Source of the DNA: Stropharia rugosoannulata
Taxonomy: Eukaryota > Basidiomycota > Agaricomycetes > Agaricales > Strophariaceae
Length of the DNA stretch: 64,000 nucleotides
NCBI GenBank assembly: GCA_028532985.1
Contig: JANCIK010000007.1
Location: 2,046,001-2,110,000, forward strand
Direction of reading: 5' to 3'
In this document: positions 13,468 to 25,078 of the stretch, piece after piece
Position numbering within the stretch: the first letter of the stretch is position 1
Layout of the letters: each line of letters begins with the position of its first letter
Program-made: the position numbers and the translations under genes
The notes under the pieces: generated by a model
Seen by the model: only the letters and a program-made list of their open reading frames with translations
What the model was told of the DNA's origin: nothing
Database searches by the model: none

Positions 13468-15784
13468 TGATTCCTATTGATTATGTGGGGTCATGATGAA
13501 GTGGGAACATGTCAAAGCGTATCATGTATTTGAGTATAGCCAAATACAATGCGGGTACAGTTTAAAAGCGTCGACTACTTGTCGACTACACTATTTCATT
13601 ACCGAAGTTGTAACAAGGGGACATTGAAACCTTTTAAATCCTTGAGTACGACCCTCAGCAGTTTGATATGGGTAGATGAAATGCACAAATCTTGAGCTTA
13701 GAGGACTGCGCAGTATGAATAACGATAGTTAAATATATGTAGTGTCAGTCTAACGACATCGAGGGATCCGGAAACAGACTCATCATGGAGTGGAGATTTG
13801 ATTATCATTCAACTGGTACGGCCAGTCCAGGAGATAGACAAGGTTGCGAAGCTGATTCAAGAGGAGCATCACGCAGATTGGTTGTTGCATAAATATGACT
13901 ATAATTTGTGTAGCGTATAGCAGTATGCTATAAAGGTGTGCCTGCGAGCAGGCCTGTTTTTAACCGTCTTGTAACAGAGCTGAGCTCGGAGTCGAAGCCG
14001 CGCGGGCACGAGAAATGGACATGACAGCAGCCAAACACAGGGGCGGTCCTAGGGGCTGGAGGCTTGTTGGGAAGGGGCGGGGAAGGCTACTGTTGGGCAT
14101 TGGGCGTGGGGCTCGGACAGAGGAAGTGGACTCGATCCTAACGGGGCCTTGATCCTAACGTCCGGGCTTGAACATTATGCCTCAGACCTGAAAGAAGAGA
14201 GAGCCGGGATGGTGAGGAATCAGGACATGGCATGAGACATACGGGATACGGGGTGGAACAACCTCCATAAGCCCCCATAAGCCCCCAGGGCCCCATCAAT
14301 CAGCAAGGTGAGCATGCGCAAGAAGTAGGGTCGTGGGTAGGCTCACCATATCCTGAGATTTACCGGCACGTGGGATGGAGTGCGGGGAGGGTATGAGGAC
14401 CGAGGTGTGCATGCACATGCAGATGGGGATCCGGGCGGGCGCGGAATGCGGTGCGACCCAGACGAAATGAGCGTCTATCAAAATTCGGCTGATCGGTCAA
14501 AGTGGGCAAGTAGATATTGCTTGTGCCAAAAGTGATTAATCAGAGGCGGAGAGCCCCCGTCGTGTCGTCTTCGTCGATGCTGGTCACGCTGATTTCTCCG
14601 TCGCCCTCGTCGCGTTCTCCAAGGGCCAACTGGCCGTCAAGGCATGTTCACTAAAATTAGTAACTACCAAGGAGGTCCCGGTGGCACGGGCACCAAACGG
14701 AGATGCGACCTGCCGCTACTTGAAGGTCTGAACTTGGTTGAATCGTGCACGGTGTGAGCGTACGTGGAGGAGACTGATCGGACATGTCCGAGTCTGCACT
14801 CTGCGCAAGACCTCGCCTGAGCCGGTCCCCATGTGCACGCTGCATGCGCACGTGCACTCGTAAATCACAATCATGCACTCTTGGGTAGGGTAGGCGGCAC
14901 ACCCGCGCCCTGATACAGCGGGGTAGGGGGGGCAGGTAGAGGCCGGAGGTGATGCGGGCAGGACAGGGAGATGCAGGACAGGCCGGGGAAGGCGCTGCTT
15001 ACCTTTTGTCTTCGTGCATATTGCGGGGACATGATGCAATGCGAATGATGCAAATTGTACAATACTGACTCACTGAGTGGTGCCGTTGAGGCGTGCAGGT
15101 GACCCTTGAGCTTGAACGCTTAGGAGATAGAGCTAAAGAGGATGAACATGAGTAGTCAATGTGAAGCCGAATCGCTCTATCTCTGCTCCTCGATCTTCTC
15201 CGCTCGCTTTGGGGAAGGAACCGCGGCAATTCGCTCTGAGTCGGTTGTTTCGAGGCACACTTCAGCTCTGAGAGTTCTGACGCGAGGGCATTTGCGGGAC
15301 GGCTATATGTCGTCTTGAGACCTTCGTGCGGCGTTTTCATTGTACATTTTGCGCGGTTGAGTTATAGGGCATAGATGTACGTAGTAAGGAGGCTGGAACC
15401 CATCTCATTGGCTGGGGCAAGTATGAAGTATCGTACGCTGGCTCAGCGGGTACAGCGGCTGCCGCCTTGATATCAACATTGCAATTTGCAGCCATCCAAA
15501 CTGGTGACTGCACGCCCGACTGCAGATACCTGTAGGGTATAGCACAAAGTAAAGTGGTTTGTTGGGGGCCGGGGGCGCGTGAGATTGTGGTGAAAATTAA
15601 TCACCATACATATACAATATGATTTTCAATATCATGGTCCGCACCTTCGTGACCTTCAGTATGATCGTAACAAATACACAACAAAGTATCAGGTAACTAC
15701 ACCACAGGGAGAGCAATACAAACTTGTAGTCAAGCAGTATTATAGAGCTGCTCTACACTATATATCAAATTGGACGCACACAAC
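13468..15784. other. Long intergenic region without supported gene
   Basis: No family is recognised on either strand. The left part (13.5-13.95 kb) is AT-rich. About 13.95-15.3 kb is GC-rich with short His/Pro/Arg-rich minus-strand frames that look spurious, and contains the direct repeats GATCCTAACG at 14134 and 14151. The part from 15.35 to 15.78 kb holds nothing I can name; the 3' UTR of the minus-strand terpene synthase fragment probably lies at its right end. Confidence 0.5.
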
Positions 15785-16691
15785 TCAGTCAGCGAGCTCG
15801 TGCAAAAGGTACCTATCAAGAGACGTATGAAAGGATACATAACCCATAACGAACTCTCTCCATATTTTAACAGCTTCCGGGTGCGTCTGCATAATTACCC
15901 CACAGATTTGCGCGTCAATCGTAAGAACGTCATTGGACAGAGCCTGGAGTGCCTCGATTGCTGGAATCCCTTTATTTGCTGCGCAGCATGATATGTAATT
16001 GTGTGTCTCGCCCGCTTTTTCCTCCTTGTAAAACGAGAAAACGTCGCTGTGGGGAGCATATTGCTAAGAGAGAGGTCTGCAGTGCCACTAGACAACACCA
16101 GTGGAAATTTTGCGCTTACTTTGAGTAATTTATGAAGTCCCCTATCTCCGGAAAGCACTACACCATAGTCAATTAAGCAAGCTCAGTTTCTTGACTTTAT
16201 GGGCGTACGTACTTGTATGTAGGACCTAATGGGAATAGATTGTGGGAAGACCATAGCAGCATACGCCAGTGATATTCCAGACATCTCGCGAGAAAAAGTG
16301 GAGTATCTCGTCGCGGCGGGGAGAATCTGGCCATTGAAATAAGCCCACATGTACTCCATATATAAGCTATCTGTACGCACAGTCATCCCTTTCACTTCGC
16401 TTTCAAGCGTCATTACATTGATAAATTCTATAGAGGACGCAAGGATGAAGCCAGACGCCGGCGCCTCGAAATGGCGCGGGATTTCGCGGAGCAGCTGCGC
16501 AAAGGTATCTAGGACAGGGTGCAGTTGCGGCTGGCCGAGGCTGAACAGCTCCAAGAACATCCGGAGTGCATCCGAGGTGCTGTTCGCGTACGTGTCGTCC
16601 ACGCAGATGGCCACAGAGGTGTACACCGCTATGAACACCAGCACGTCTTCCGAGTGCAGGTATGCGAACGTGGTCGAGGCAAAGGTGGAGT
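15785..16691 (-). pseudogene. Trichodiene-synthase-like terpene cyclase, 5'-truncated
   Basis: Three minus-strand exons (16691-16213, 16157-16120, 16046-15785) splice in phase into about 259 residues. They match the Tri5-like class I sesquiterpene synthase family throughout: FIAVYTSVAICVDD (aspartate-rich motif region, with the second acid of the canonical motif replaced), FILASSIEFINVMTLE, YIQCFPEIGDFIN, then NDVFSFYKEE, which fits the Mg2+-binding NSE motif, followed by AGETHNYIS, and the typical end FHTSLDRY..HEL before a stop. The family is normally about 350-390 residues. The roughly 90-100 residues expected before the aspartate-rich motif are missing: the first exon begins after a good acceptor, but upstream sequence is full of stops. 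It is probably a truncated relic; a distant undetected first exon cannot be excluded. Such enzymes cyclise farnesyl diphosphate; the product cannot be predicted. Confidence 0.8.
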
Positions 16692-17200
16692 CTGTGTGAT
16701 GAACTACAGTTAACACAACCTTTCAACTTGCTCATTGCATCTATATTCTATATTTAAGGCCTTATCAGAGTTGTAAATGTCCCTAGCATGTTGCACTTAA
16801 AATCACTCATAGTTACTATATCTAGTGACTAGCGGGGCTAATTGAATACTCTGTGGGGATGGTGTCCAACTAATATAAATGCTGTCCAAATGTTTCACAC
16901 TGACGGCTGGCCGACACACCAGTAATTGCCCTCTCAAATCATGCATGACTAAGTGCTAGACAGCTGTGGGTAGCAGACACGGGACCTCGTGGTGGCTTTT
17001 GTGTGTGTTTTGTTGATTTGCCATATACAGTAAAGACTTCAGCTCAAGTAAAGAATATAATATGGAGGTCTAAGAGTGAAGTGTTGCTGAGGAATGAATG
17101 TTGAGGAAGAGTTGAGCTCGAGAGACGCGACGCGCAACATGCGAATTTCACTAAGTTCTTTGTCACGCTCGCGAGCCTTACTAAAAGTGCTTCATTTGGC

Positions 17201-17302
17201 CCAGTCCGTAGGGAGGCATCTCTAAAACGCTCGGCCCGAGCCAATGTTGTACCTGTTTGTAGCATCAAATAAGGTGCAAACAAATGCCTCCCAACGGACT
17301 GG
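17201..17302. repeat. 19-bp imperfect inverted repeat
   Basis: CCAGTCCGTAGGGAGGCAT at 17201-17219 faces ATGCCTCCCAACGGACTGG at 17284-17302, matching at 18 of 19 positions when reverse-complemented, with a 64-bp spacer that itself holds the palindrome CTCGGCCCGAG. It could be a small foldback element or chance structure; no target-site duplication is evident. Confidence 0.55.
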
Positions 17303-17333
17303 CTAGCGAGTCTAATTGAGCCGACACTCACGG

Positions 17334-17361
17334 AAACAAACACAAACACAAACACAAACAC
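17334..17361. repeat. ACAAAC microsatellite
   Basis: About four tandem copies of a 6-bp AC/AA unit (AAACAC/ACAAAC) are visible directly in the sequence. Confidence 0.8.
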
Positions 17362-17588
17362 CTACCTAGTGCTCACTGCTCATAAGCGCTTAAGCATGGC
17401 ATGCGGCACGCCTGCATGCTGTCGTGTTACTGTCGTATCTTGGATGTTGTACCTTGTTCTCGTTCTCGTTTGCGTCCAGATGCGCGTCCATGTCCGAGCT
17501 GGTCTGCCCGGGTGGGCACTGCAGTGGGCTGGTAGGTCCGCTGGAATTGTCTGGCCCGCCCTTCCCACGGACTTTGGTGTCAGTGCGA

Positions 17589-17623
17589 CCACATAGAACA
17601 GTCCCCTGGTACCGTACCCTATA
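17589..17623 (+). repeat. Left terminal inverted repeat of outer element
   Basis: 35 bp that match the reverse complement of 49784-49818 with a single C/T difference. It is preceded directly by the TGCGA duplication. Confidence 0.88.
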
Positions 17624-17644
17624 ATGTCAGCCGCTATAGCTATT

Positions 17645-18750
17645 CTGATGCAAAACCTTGTGTAACTACACATGGGGTTTAATGCAACAGCTACTGTAAC
17701 TACAGGGCCCTTTGTATAGGGCTAAAGAGGCCTCTTTTTTGAATATATTGCATCATTTGCCTATTGCATCATTTGCCCTGTACGTTGCATCACTTCTAGG
17801 GCCTCGCCGACCTTACCTTTCCGGCCGGGGGCGCTCCTTCCGGGGGCGCTCCCTTCCGGTGCGCCGCGCCGCTTCCGTTTGATGCGCCCTCCCTGTCCCT
17901 GTCGGGTGAACCGTGCACTAGCGCACAGTTCACCCCCAGCATTCACTTCTTAATGGGTATACCTCATCAATTATTGCGCCTGCATATTACCTATGTTACA
18001 GGAATAAAGTGCGCCGTTGCCTTTTTACCTTTTGCCTTACTCACGCACTATATTGTAAGTTCAGCTCAGGTAAGGTTCAGAGTAAGCCACCCAAACATAT
18101 GTTTTATTCTTATTCTCTTGAATTATAGTGGACACGGTAAACAGGTGTAGTCTTTCCGCCGATGGATTCATTTACAATAAAATGGCTGATTTTCTGTCCC
18201 TTTGCATTATTTATTGGACACCCTTTGCAACATCTATTGGACGCCCTTTGCAACACCTGCTCGCCCTGGGTTCTGGGCGCTCGCTTTATAACACCCTCGT
18301 CAGGCAATGCATTGCATCAGGACCGGACTTTCCCTGTGCATCACCTCCACTAGACCTAGGCGTTTCCTTGCTCCGTATTTGCTCCGTATCCTGTGCAAGA
18401 GCTATTCTGTTGCATCATCTTGAGTTAACCCTACTATCCATCCGCTCACCTTCCCTTTGCATTGTTTGCAAGCTCTTCCTAGTGCATCATCTGGTGTATA
18501 CCTTGGCAATACTTCTGTCCTGGGTCCCTCACCTTGCATCATGTATGCATTTGCATTACTTGCCTGGTTGCTCATCTTGCATCACTTGCCTGACCTGCTT
18601 CTTGCCTTTACTAGCTGCTCCCAATGCCCTTTGCATCATTTGCCGAGACCCCTTGCATCATCTTGGCGTTTCCGCTCACATCAGCGATCGTCACAATAAT
18701 GTTGCATCAGTCCCACCAAAGTCCCACGTCTTTTGCTTGCATCACCACGC
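17645..18750 (+). repeat. Left subterminal TTGCATCA motif cluster
   Basis: About twenty copies of TTGCATCA or close variants (TTGCATTA, TTGCAACA, GTGCATCA) are spread irregularly through this 1.1-kb stretch, mostly in one orientation. A matching cluster in the opposite orientation lies at the right end (32040-32770). Inverted subterminal motif clusters are typical binding sites for transposases of large DNA transposons; that role is inferred. Long frames through this stretch are motif artefacts. Confidence 0.8.
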
Positions 18751-20861
18751 CGTTCTCAACTTCAGTCTTCGATGTTCTGCCCGCCATGTCCGCCCGCCAC
18801 TGCCATTGCCATGTCACCTTTCTTCCCCTCCTACCACGCCAGGCTCACCGTCGCAACGCTCTTCAACCAATCCTCTTGGCCATCCCGTTCTACTCAAAAC
18901 GACCATGACCAAAGGTCTAACCGCTCGACAGAAGAAAATCTTGAACAGTATGGTGCACCACAGGGCCCCAACGATTGTCCGTAGTGTGAAGAACCATGAG
19001 CACGTTCATTATTGTGTTACCGGCTCAGGTAGCTCAGCGAAAATCTCAACACGCACTACTGGGGCACTGCATTCAACAGTCTCTACTCAACCTTCACCAG
19101 ACATTCAGGAACATGTCGAACATGATACCCCGGACCTCAACACGAGTTTGGCCGACGATTTGTTGGACGATGATCAAAACATCTCCATGGGTATTCCTGT
19201 CGATGAAGATTACCTGCAACACATGGCTAGGGTTGGAGGGGACACTGAAAATATAACGAAGTTGAGGATTCAAGGGGTATGTGATTAGGTCCTAGCTACT
19301 CCTGTGTATACTATTTACTAATCGCTATCTAGGATCAGGCCCTCCGCGAGTTCATCCCTAAAGCCCAACTGATACTACAAGAGATGATTGCGGTTGAAGG
19401 GCGAGGACACTTCGCAACCGAGACGTGTGTTTTATGCAGGGAAGGCAGTGGCGAATTTGAATGCAAGGATTGTTTTGGCCGGTCCATGCTGTGCAAAAAC
19501 TGCATGGTAACATCGCATTCAAGACTGTTCTTGCACCGAATTCAGGTGGGCCTACTAATTTGACCTATATTCTACTTATGACTTATGTTCTTCCTACAGA
19601 AATGGAACGGTATGTTCTTTGAGAAGTCCTCCTTGAAAGCGATCGGGCTACGAGTTCAGCTTGGCCATGAACACAGTGATCCATGCTTCAACCCTAAGCA
19701 CTCCTTTGCCGACGATTTTACTGTTGTTGACATAACCGGCGTTCATATCATTGCTCTTGACTTCTGCGGATGCGGGAATACAACTCTGCAACACGTTGTC
19801 CAGCTCCTCCGCGCCCGACTGTTCCCTTTGACCACAACGGATCCTCGCAGTGCTGCGACATTTACATGTCTTGAATATCTTGAACTTCTATCCTATGAGT
19901 CTACCTTATCGGTCTTCCAGTTTCACCAGACCCTCAGTCGATGTACGGACAACACTGGAACTGAACATATTGATGTAAGTAGTGCAATGTATCTTGAAAA
20001 CGGTTGTATCACCAGGCTAATGATTTGTCTTTATCAGGACCGCTATCCCGCTTTGCTGCGGATGATACGAGAGTGGCGATTTCTCAAGCTCATGAAATGT
20101 TCAGGCCGGGGGCATGATGCAACAGGCATTCCTGGCACGAAGGACGGGGAGTGTGCTGTACTTTGCCCTGCCTGTCCTCAGCCCGGGATCAACATGAGAC
20201 CTAACTGGGAAACAGATGGCTCGCCCAGGTAAGCCTTTCATTGTATATATTTACGATACAGTATACTTAACCTCTAAAGCTGGCTGCACGGTATCTATGT
20301 CGCGTTGGACGCATGTATGCGCATGAGGCGCAAGAACGTCTCGAATATCATCGCAGACCCTGGTCTCAACCAGGGTTGTGCCTACTTTGTTGAAGAACAT
20401 CAATATAAGACATATTTGAAGAACTTTCAGAATGAAAAGGAGCCGGTCAGTAGGCGTTATCTGACTTCTGCTCCGAGATCTTATCACTGATTATCTCTGC
20501 TTTACATGTACAGAAAAGCTCTTGCTCCCGTCATGATGCCGTAAACTTATCTGAGAGAGCGCTGCAAGGCCATGCTGCCACGGGCATTGCAGCAGTGGTA
20601 TGCTCTCGACATGATATGAAACGGCCAGTTAGCGTTGGTGATTTGCAAAGGGGTGAAAGGTCGGATCAAAATGTAACTTTCTCCGTTGGCAGTACTAAAG
20701 CAAATGTATCAGGTACTGCAATATGGATTATGTTTTTCACTCGGCAATGAAAGGCACTTTACTCAAGCACTTTACAGTATCGTATGATATTGCTTGTCAA
20801 TGGTGGAAGCACCATAAAGAGCGGATGAAGAAACGCGACTCCGAGTTCTTCATCCTCCGTA

Positions 20862-21822
20862 AGGTAGGGGTCACGATAAACCAACCAGCTTAAGTAAGCA
20901 ATTATGTCAGCGGCAAAATGTTGGGTTTGAAAAAAAAAAAGTTGAAGCTCGAAAAATGAAAGAAAATCATGATTTATGTATATTATGATGTACCATATTT
21001 CATTGCATGCTCAGCTTTGAGCTTTTGAGCCATTTCAGGAGGTAAAGTACGATGTCCATGGTAATATACAGTTTGCCCATGCAGCTTCTGGTCCAGATAG
21101 GCCTTGTTCATAGGCGCTGACAAGGCGCTGACAAATCAGGCCGCACGGTTGGCATAGCTGATAAGATTATTTTTAGCCACGATCACACGTGTACTCCGGT
21201 CTAAAAGCTTCATTGTCTTCATCTTCATCTCCCTCGTCTTCAGATTCATCGTCCCCGGAGTCAAATGCAGCATCCAGAAAGAAGAAACCTTGCTCAAGCA
21301 AGTCTTCGTCAGTATTGTCATTGTCGGGTTCAGGGATTTCTTCAATTGATGGTTTTTGGTGGTTTTTGCTCTTTGAAAGATTGTTTAGTCAAGCCTTTTT
21401 TGCTTTTGTTGTTCGTCCCATGTTCTGTTAACAACTGAATGGACTTTTGCTATGATTTATCGGGATTTGGGCTGTGTTTGCAGTGCAATAAGGGCTTGCT
21501 CTTGGGCGCTAAACGTCACGTGAACGGATTACATAAGCGGCAAAAAGTGCCCTCGTAAAATCTTGACCACCTTTTCTGACCATGTCAATATGAATATTAT
21601 TGCATTTGGCACACTTTTTGTTCAAAAAAATCTTTGGGACAAATGAAGGATAATAAAATATATTTTTCAAAATGTGAAAGCAGAGGATTAGAGAACTGCT
21701 TTCTTGGTACAATCCCCAGCTATTACATAGTCAAAAGGTGCTCAGCATGGTATGTTATTGAGCTCATCGTCGAGCGTGTTTTTTGATTACTTAAGCTGGT
21801 TGGTTTATTGTGACCCCTACCT
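20862..21822. mobile_element. 961-bp TA-flanked element inside the KDZ transposase
   Basis: The ends are inverted repeats of about 38 bp, beginning AGGTAGGGGTCAC on each side and matching with two differences. They are flanked by TA at 20860-20861 and 21823-21824, as for Tc1/mariner-like elements. The inside holds only the start of a coding frame on the minus strand (21173-21421), so this is a non-autonomous, internally deleted copy. Confidence 0.85.
21173..21421 (-). pseudogene. N-terminal remnant of the TA-element's own protein
   Basis: An ATG at 21421 opens a frame of 83 codons that reads MGRTTKAKKA, then meets an in-frame TGA (21389-21391), then continues with an acidic stretch rich in Asp and Glu (DSGDDESEDEGDEDED) to a stop at 21173-21175. 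The basic start followed by an acidic tract resembles the first part of a transposase; no catalytic domain is left. The family cannot be named from this piece. Confidence 0.5.
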
Positions 21823-23866
21823 TAATGACGTTTCGGTCAGATATCTTGTCCCAAAATTCCATCTACTGGCGCATGTTGCACAGTGCCGGTCCGACTTCTC
21901 CTTTCACTTCACGCCTCATACTGGCCGGACAGATGGCGAAGCGCCCGAGAGAGGTTGGGCTAATCTAGACAAAATTGCTGTAAGCACACGCGAAATGGGT
22001 CCTGGAAGCCGGGCCGATTGCATTGATAGCCATATCGGGGATGAGAACTGGAAGAAGGTATCGGGGATGGGTGAGTCTCGTATGGCTCTGCTATGGTTAA
22101 GAACAAATCATCTTACTCAAAGACCGTCTATTTAGCGAACAGCTTATACCATAAAATGTATGCAGCAGCGCGCGACATGGCTGAGCACAAAGTCAGCCAT
22201 GCCGAGATGACCCTCACAGTTCCCCCGGAAACAATTGAACGATGGGAGGAAATGGTTCAGGCGTGGGAACTCGACAAATCGAACCCCAATCCATACGAAG
22301 TTACAAGCACTGGTGCGTACACATCTGCCATCCTGATATCGCGAGCAAACATGCTATTAGGACCAACGCAGGCGTCTGTAATGAAGCAGCTTGTTGAAGA
22401 TGAAGCTCGTGACATTGCTAATGCAAGAGATATGGCGTTGGATGACAGGGTGACGCCGAGCATACTGATAATGATGGGGATTAATTTGGAACGAGAACAG
22501 TAAGTTTCCTATTTGTGACGCCTATAACGTCTTCAAACCTGATGTACCAATTGTAGACGCCGTCTCAAAGCATCAGCGGCCAAGGTCTGGGAGCATGCGC
22601 TAGACCGCCAGCGCACGAAGCATCAGTTGCAGTGTAACACGCTTACCAGGAAGATCGATACATTCTTTTCGTTCCACCAGATATACATCCCGGGACTGGC
22701 CAAATTGCGCGAGGAATTTGCGCAGACCACATCTACGGAACTGCAGGTCTACAAGCTCTCTCTCTGGCTCCCTTCCCAACTCAAGACCCAGACCCATGTC
22801 CCTGTAAACCTTCAACGAATTGAATGGAGGCTTCGCTACTCACAAGCTCATGAAGCGCTTGATGTCATTCGCTCCCAACTCCAGGTTCGAGCCCATCTGT
22901 ATCAGTTTAAGGATCGCTTCGTACGGGGCCAAGCAGCAAACACTCGCGCGCAGAATACAATTGCTGGTATTGATGCAAAGATTCAGGGCGCAGCCGAGGA
23001 ATATAGGTCGGCCTTCGCCGCGCTTACCTCTCTATCACCGTTACTTGCAGAGTACAAATGGAAGGAAGACTTACTACTGTTACGTGAAGAAGACATCCGG
23101 GATGTGGCTGAGGGGAAAGCTAAAGGCAAGGGCAAGGAATCTGAGGGTCGACGGACTCTTTTGTGGATCTGGAAGAAGGTACCGATGGAGGAGATTGATG
23201 ACGAAAGTGGAACGTATTTGACTGATCGTGAGTTCTAGCAAAAGACAGTGATTAGCTGATGTCTTATCTTTGCATGTCAGGTATCTGTTCTGAGTGGTGT
23301 AAATCCAGAGCGAGAGCGGAACGATTTTCGGAAGAGGTTGTACTCCTCTCAGAAGAAATGACACGAGTTCTGCTTTACTTCAAGTACCGCGCCCAGGACT
23401 GGAAGGGTAAAGCGGACCCCAAAACCAGTCCCTGTGCGGAGAGTGCATCGGATGCGCATACTGAAGGGCATATTGCTTACGCCGAACGTCAGGCGGCCAT
23501 GTTCAATAAGATGCTGGCAGGTTGTCAGCGTCGTTGGCAGTCATTAGCGCAACATACGGACCGTATGTTCAAAATCATCGAGGATCCGACTCAAGCGCTT
23601 CCCAATGAATTCAACGAGCCAGCCCCACGTAAATCCAAGTATAACAAAGCGACTATGTAGATTATGCAACTCAAATCATACGTGACTGATGCAACATATA
23701 GTGGCTTACAAATGTTCGCCGATCATGCATTGAACCTGACTGCTTCAGACGCGTAATCTAATGCACACGGGAGCGAGCAGTAATGCAATAAGAAGGGGGT
23801 ACATAATGCAACATGCACAGTGGGTGATGCAAGACGAAGCCCCGGCCCTTGCATCACCATTTTTGA

Positions 23867-23880
23867 CACTATATATATAA
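23867..23880 (+). promoter_or_regulatory. TATA-box-like element
   Basis: The alternating run CTATATATATAA lies about 40 bp upstream of the ATG at 23917 and fits a TATA box for the next gene. Several TGATGCAA/TTGCATCA motifs surround it (23670-23860). Confidence 0.45.
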
Positions 23881-23916
23881 GGGCTGCTACTAATCGATTT
23901 TTTTGACCTAAGTACA

Positions 23917-24693
23917 ATGGGTCGACGAGCGAAGTACCTTACAGTTCAGGAAAGGGACTCAGCAAAACTTCAAAAGCGCATGGATTACAATTCTTCGATA
24001 CAGTAAGGTGACATTCAACTGTAGTCACGGAATGTACTAATACAAATTTATAGAGGCCGTAAAGCTAGGTCCCTGCAAAACCACCGCGCATATGTCAAGC
24101 GACAAGAGCAACTAATGGAATCAGGTCAACCGTCGGCCGTCGAGGACTCTGAATCAACCACCTTGATACCTCTTCCGGAAATTCCAGACCATCTTCGAAA
24201 ACAAGCAAAAGCCTCGCTCCCGGTGCACTCTGAAAGCTACAAGGAAGCACTTTGGTCTGAGGAGCCTTTGGGAAGTGATCATCATCATTTCTGGTTTGAA
24301 TTCTGGGATGACCCACCATATCATGACGGCCACAAACACATCCTGCCCGGTCAATTCGAAGTTCACTCGCATTCTCTCACGGGGTGGCGGAGGCGTAAAC
24401 AGCGAGAGCGTGCTGCTAGTCGGCTCAGTCACTATCATAAACACGACGTCAACATACATGAAGTACAAAATGACATCCACAGAGAACTATCGTACTTTCT
24501 CTCTTCCTGGAAAGAAGCGAGGGAGATTTTGACTGGGGTCGATCGAAAACCTCCTCTTCTTATCCATTATATGGGTATTTACTTACTTCAGGATATGGCC
24601 AGAATCGTGATGGACCTTGTTGAGGACTGGCATGCAGCCGGTAAGGGAAAGGAGAGCAAAGAGCTTGATAATGTATTCCGAAACAGATGGTAA
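23917..24693 (+). CDS. Small basic transposon-cargo protein, unknown function
   Basis: Two exons (23917-24002, 24054-24693) give 241 residues. The N-terminus is strongly basic: MGRRAKYLTVQERDSAKLQK, then RGRKARSLQNHRAYVKRQ after the intron, which could bind DNA or act as a nuclear signal. The middle is rich in aromatic and His residues (HHHFWFEFWDDPPYHD), and a second basic patch, WRRRKQRERAASRL, precedes a helical C-terminus. I do not recognise a named domain. It follows the KDZ transposase by 256 bp in the same direction and is preceded by a TATA-like site, so it is likely a cargo gene of the outer element rather than a host gene. Confidence 0.72.
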
Positions 24694-24743
24694 ATAAATT
24701 TGAAATATGTCACAACTATGATTGTTACATGATTTATGAGATG

Positions 24744-25078
24744 TTATTTCTTGGGTTTAACGGGCGAGAATTGCCATCCACCCCAGCAGAGAGCGCAACG
24801 GATGTACTGACAGACAGGAATAAAAAATCAGACATAACAAGTCTAAAATATGACATTGAGTAACATTGAGGACATACTTTCTGCTTCTTCCCCATTCTCC
24901 ATTTCCATTCTTCTGGGTCCATGCCAAAAGGACGGGGCATAGGGCAGTGATCAAACCAGGTATGGTAGGCGCGGCCGTAGAAGTCTTGCAAGGCCTCCTC
25001 ACTGTTTTTCCGAATGGCCGCACGGAAGTGAGGTGCAAGTTCTTTAATTGCTCGCATCTCGTCCTTGGTGTAAGTCAT
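24744..25078 (-). CDS. 87-residue transposon-cargo protein, unknown
   Basis: Two minus-strand exons (25078-24878, 24806-24744) give 87 residues, starting MTYTKDEMRAIKELAPHFR. The sequence is helical and charged, with WFDHCPMPRPFGMDPEEWKW in the middle and RCALCWGGWQF near the end; the CALC pair could bind zinc, but no second pair is present. It is convergent with the gene at 23917-24693, with only 50 bp between stop codons. No family is recognised. The splice borders (GTATGT and CTGTCAG) are good and both exons are in phase. Confidence 0.62.

Larger units (their letters stand above)
16692..17588. other. Region between terpene synthase fragment and transposon
   Basis: This is where the missing 5' exon of the terpene synthase should lie, but the minus strand from 16741 to 17040 has many stops in all frames. 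The stretch contains an inverted repeat (17201-17302), a short microsatellite, and at its right end the TGCGA target-site copy of the outer KDZ element (17584-17588). Confidence 0.5.
18905..23660 (+). pseudogene. CxC2-KDZ transposase, disrupted by an insertion
   Basis: Exons 18905-19276, 19333-19545, 19600-19974, 20038-20228, 20280-20445, 20514-20659, 20713-20861 continuing at 21825-22070, 22136-22499, 22557-23227 and 23281-23660 would encode about 1090 residues. Residues about 156-230 are the CxC2 cysteine cluster (ETCVLC, FECKDCFG, MLCKNC, then LGHEHSDPC). The KDZ transposase domain follows: CSRHDM..PVSVGDLQRGER, then NMDY (Asp near 493), YDIACQW (Asp near 513), VPKFHLLAH and GRTDGEAPERGW (Glu near 576), a plausible RNase H-fold acidic triad. 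The late WCKSRARAERF block is also typical. A 961-bp TA-flanked element sits at codon 538 with in-frame stops; without it and one TA the frame closes exactly. The gene is therefore inactive in this copy unless the insertion is spliced out, for which I see no suitable acceptor. Confidence 0.88.

Noticed and set aside
18128..18904. Upstream extension of the outer transposase frame
   Set aside because: The frame is open, but it runs through the TTGCATCA motif cluster and has Cys/Leu/His-rich repetitive composition; the ATG at 18905 starts the protein-like sequence.
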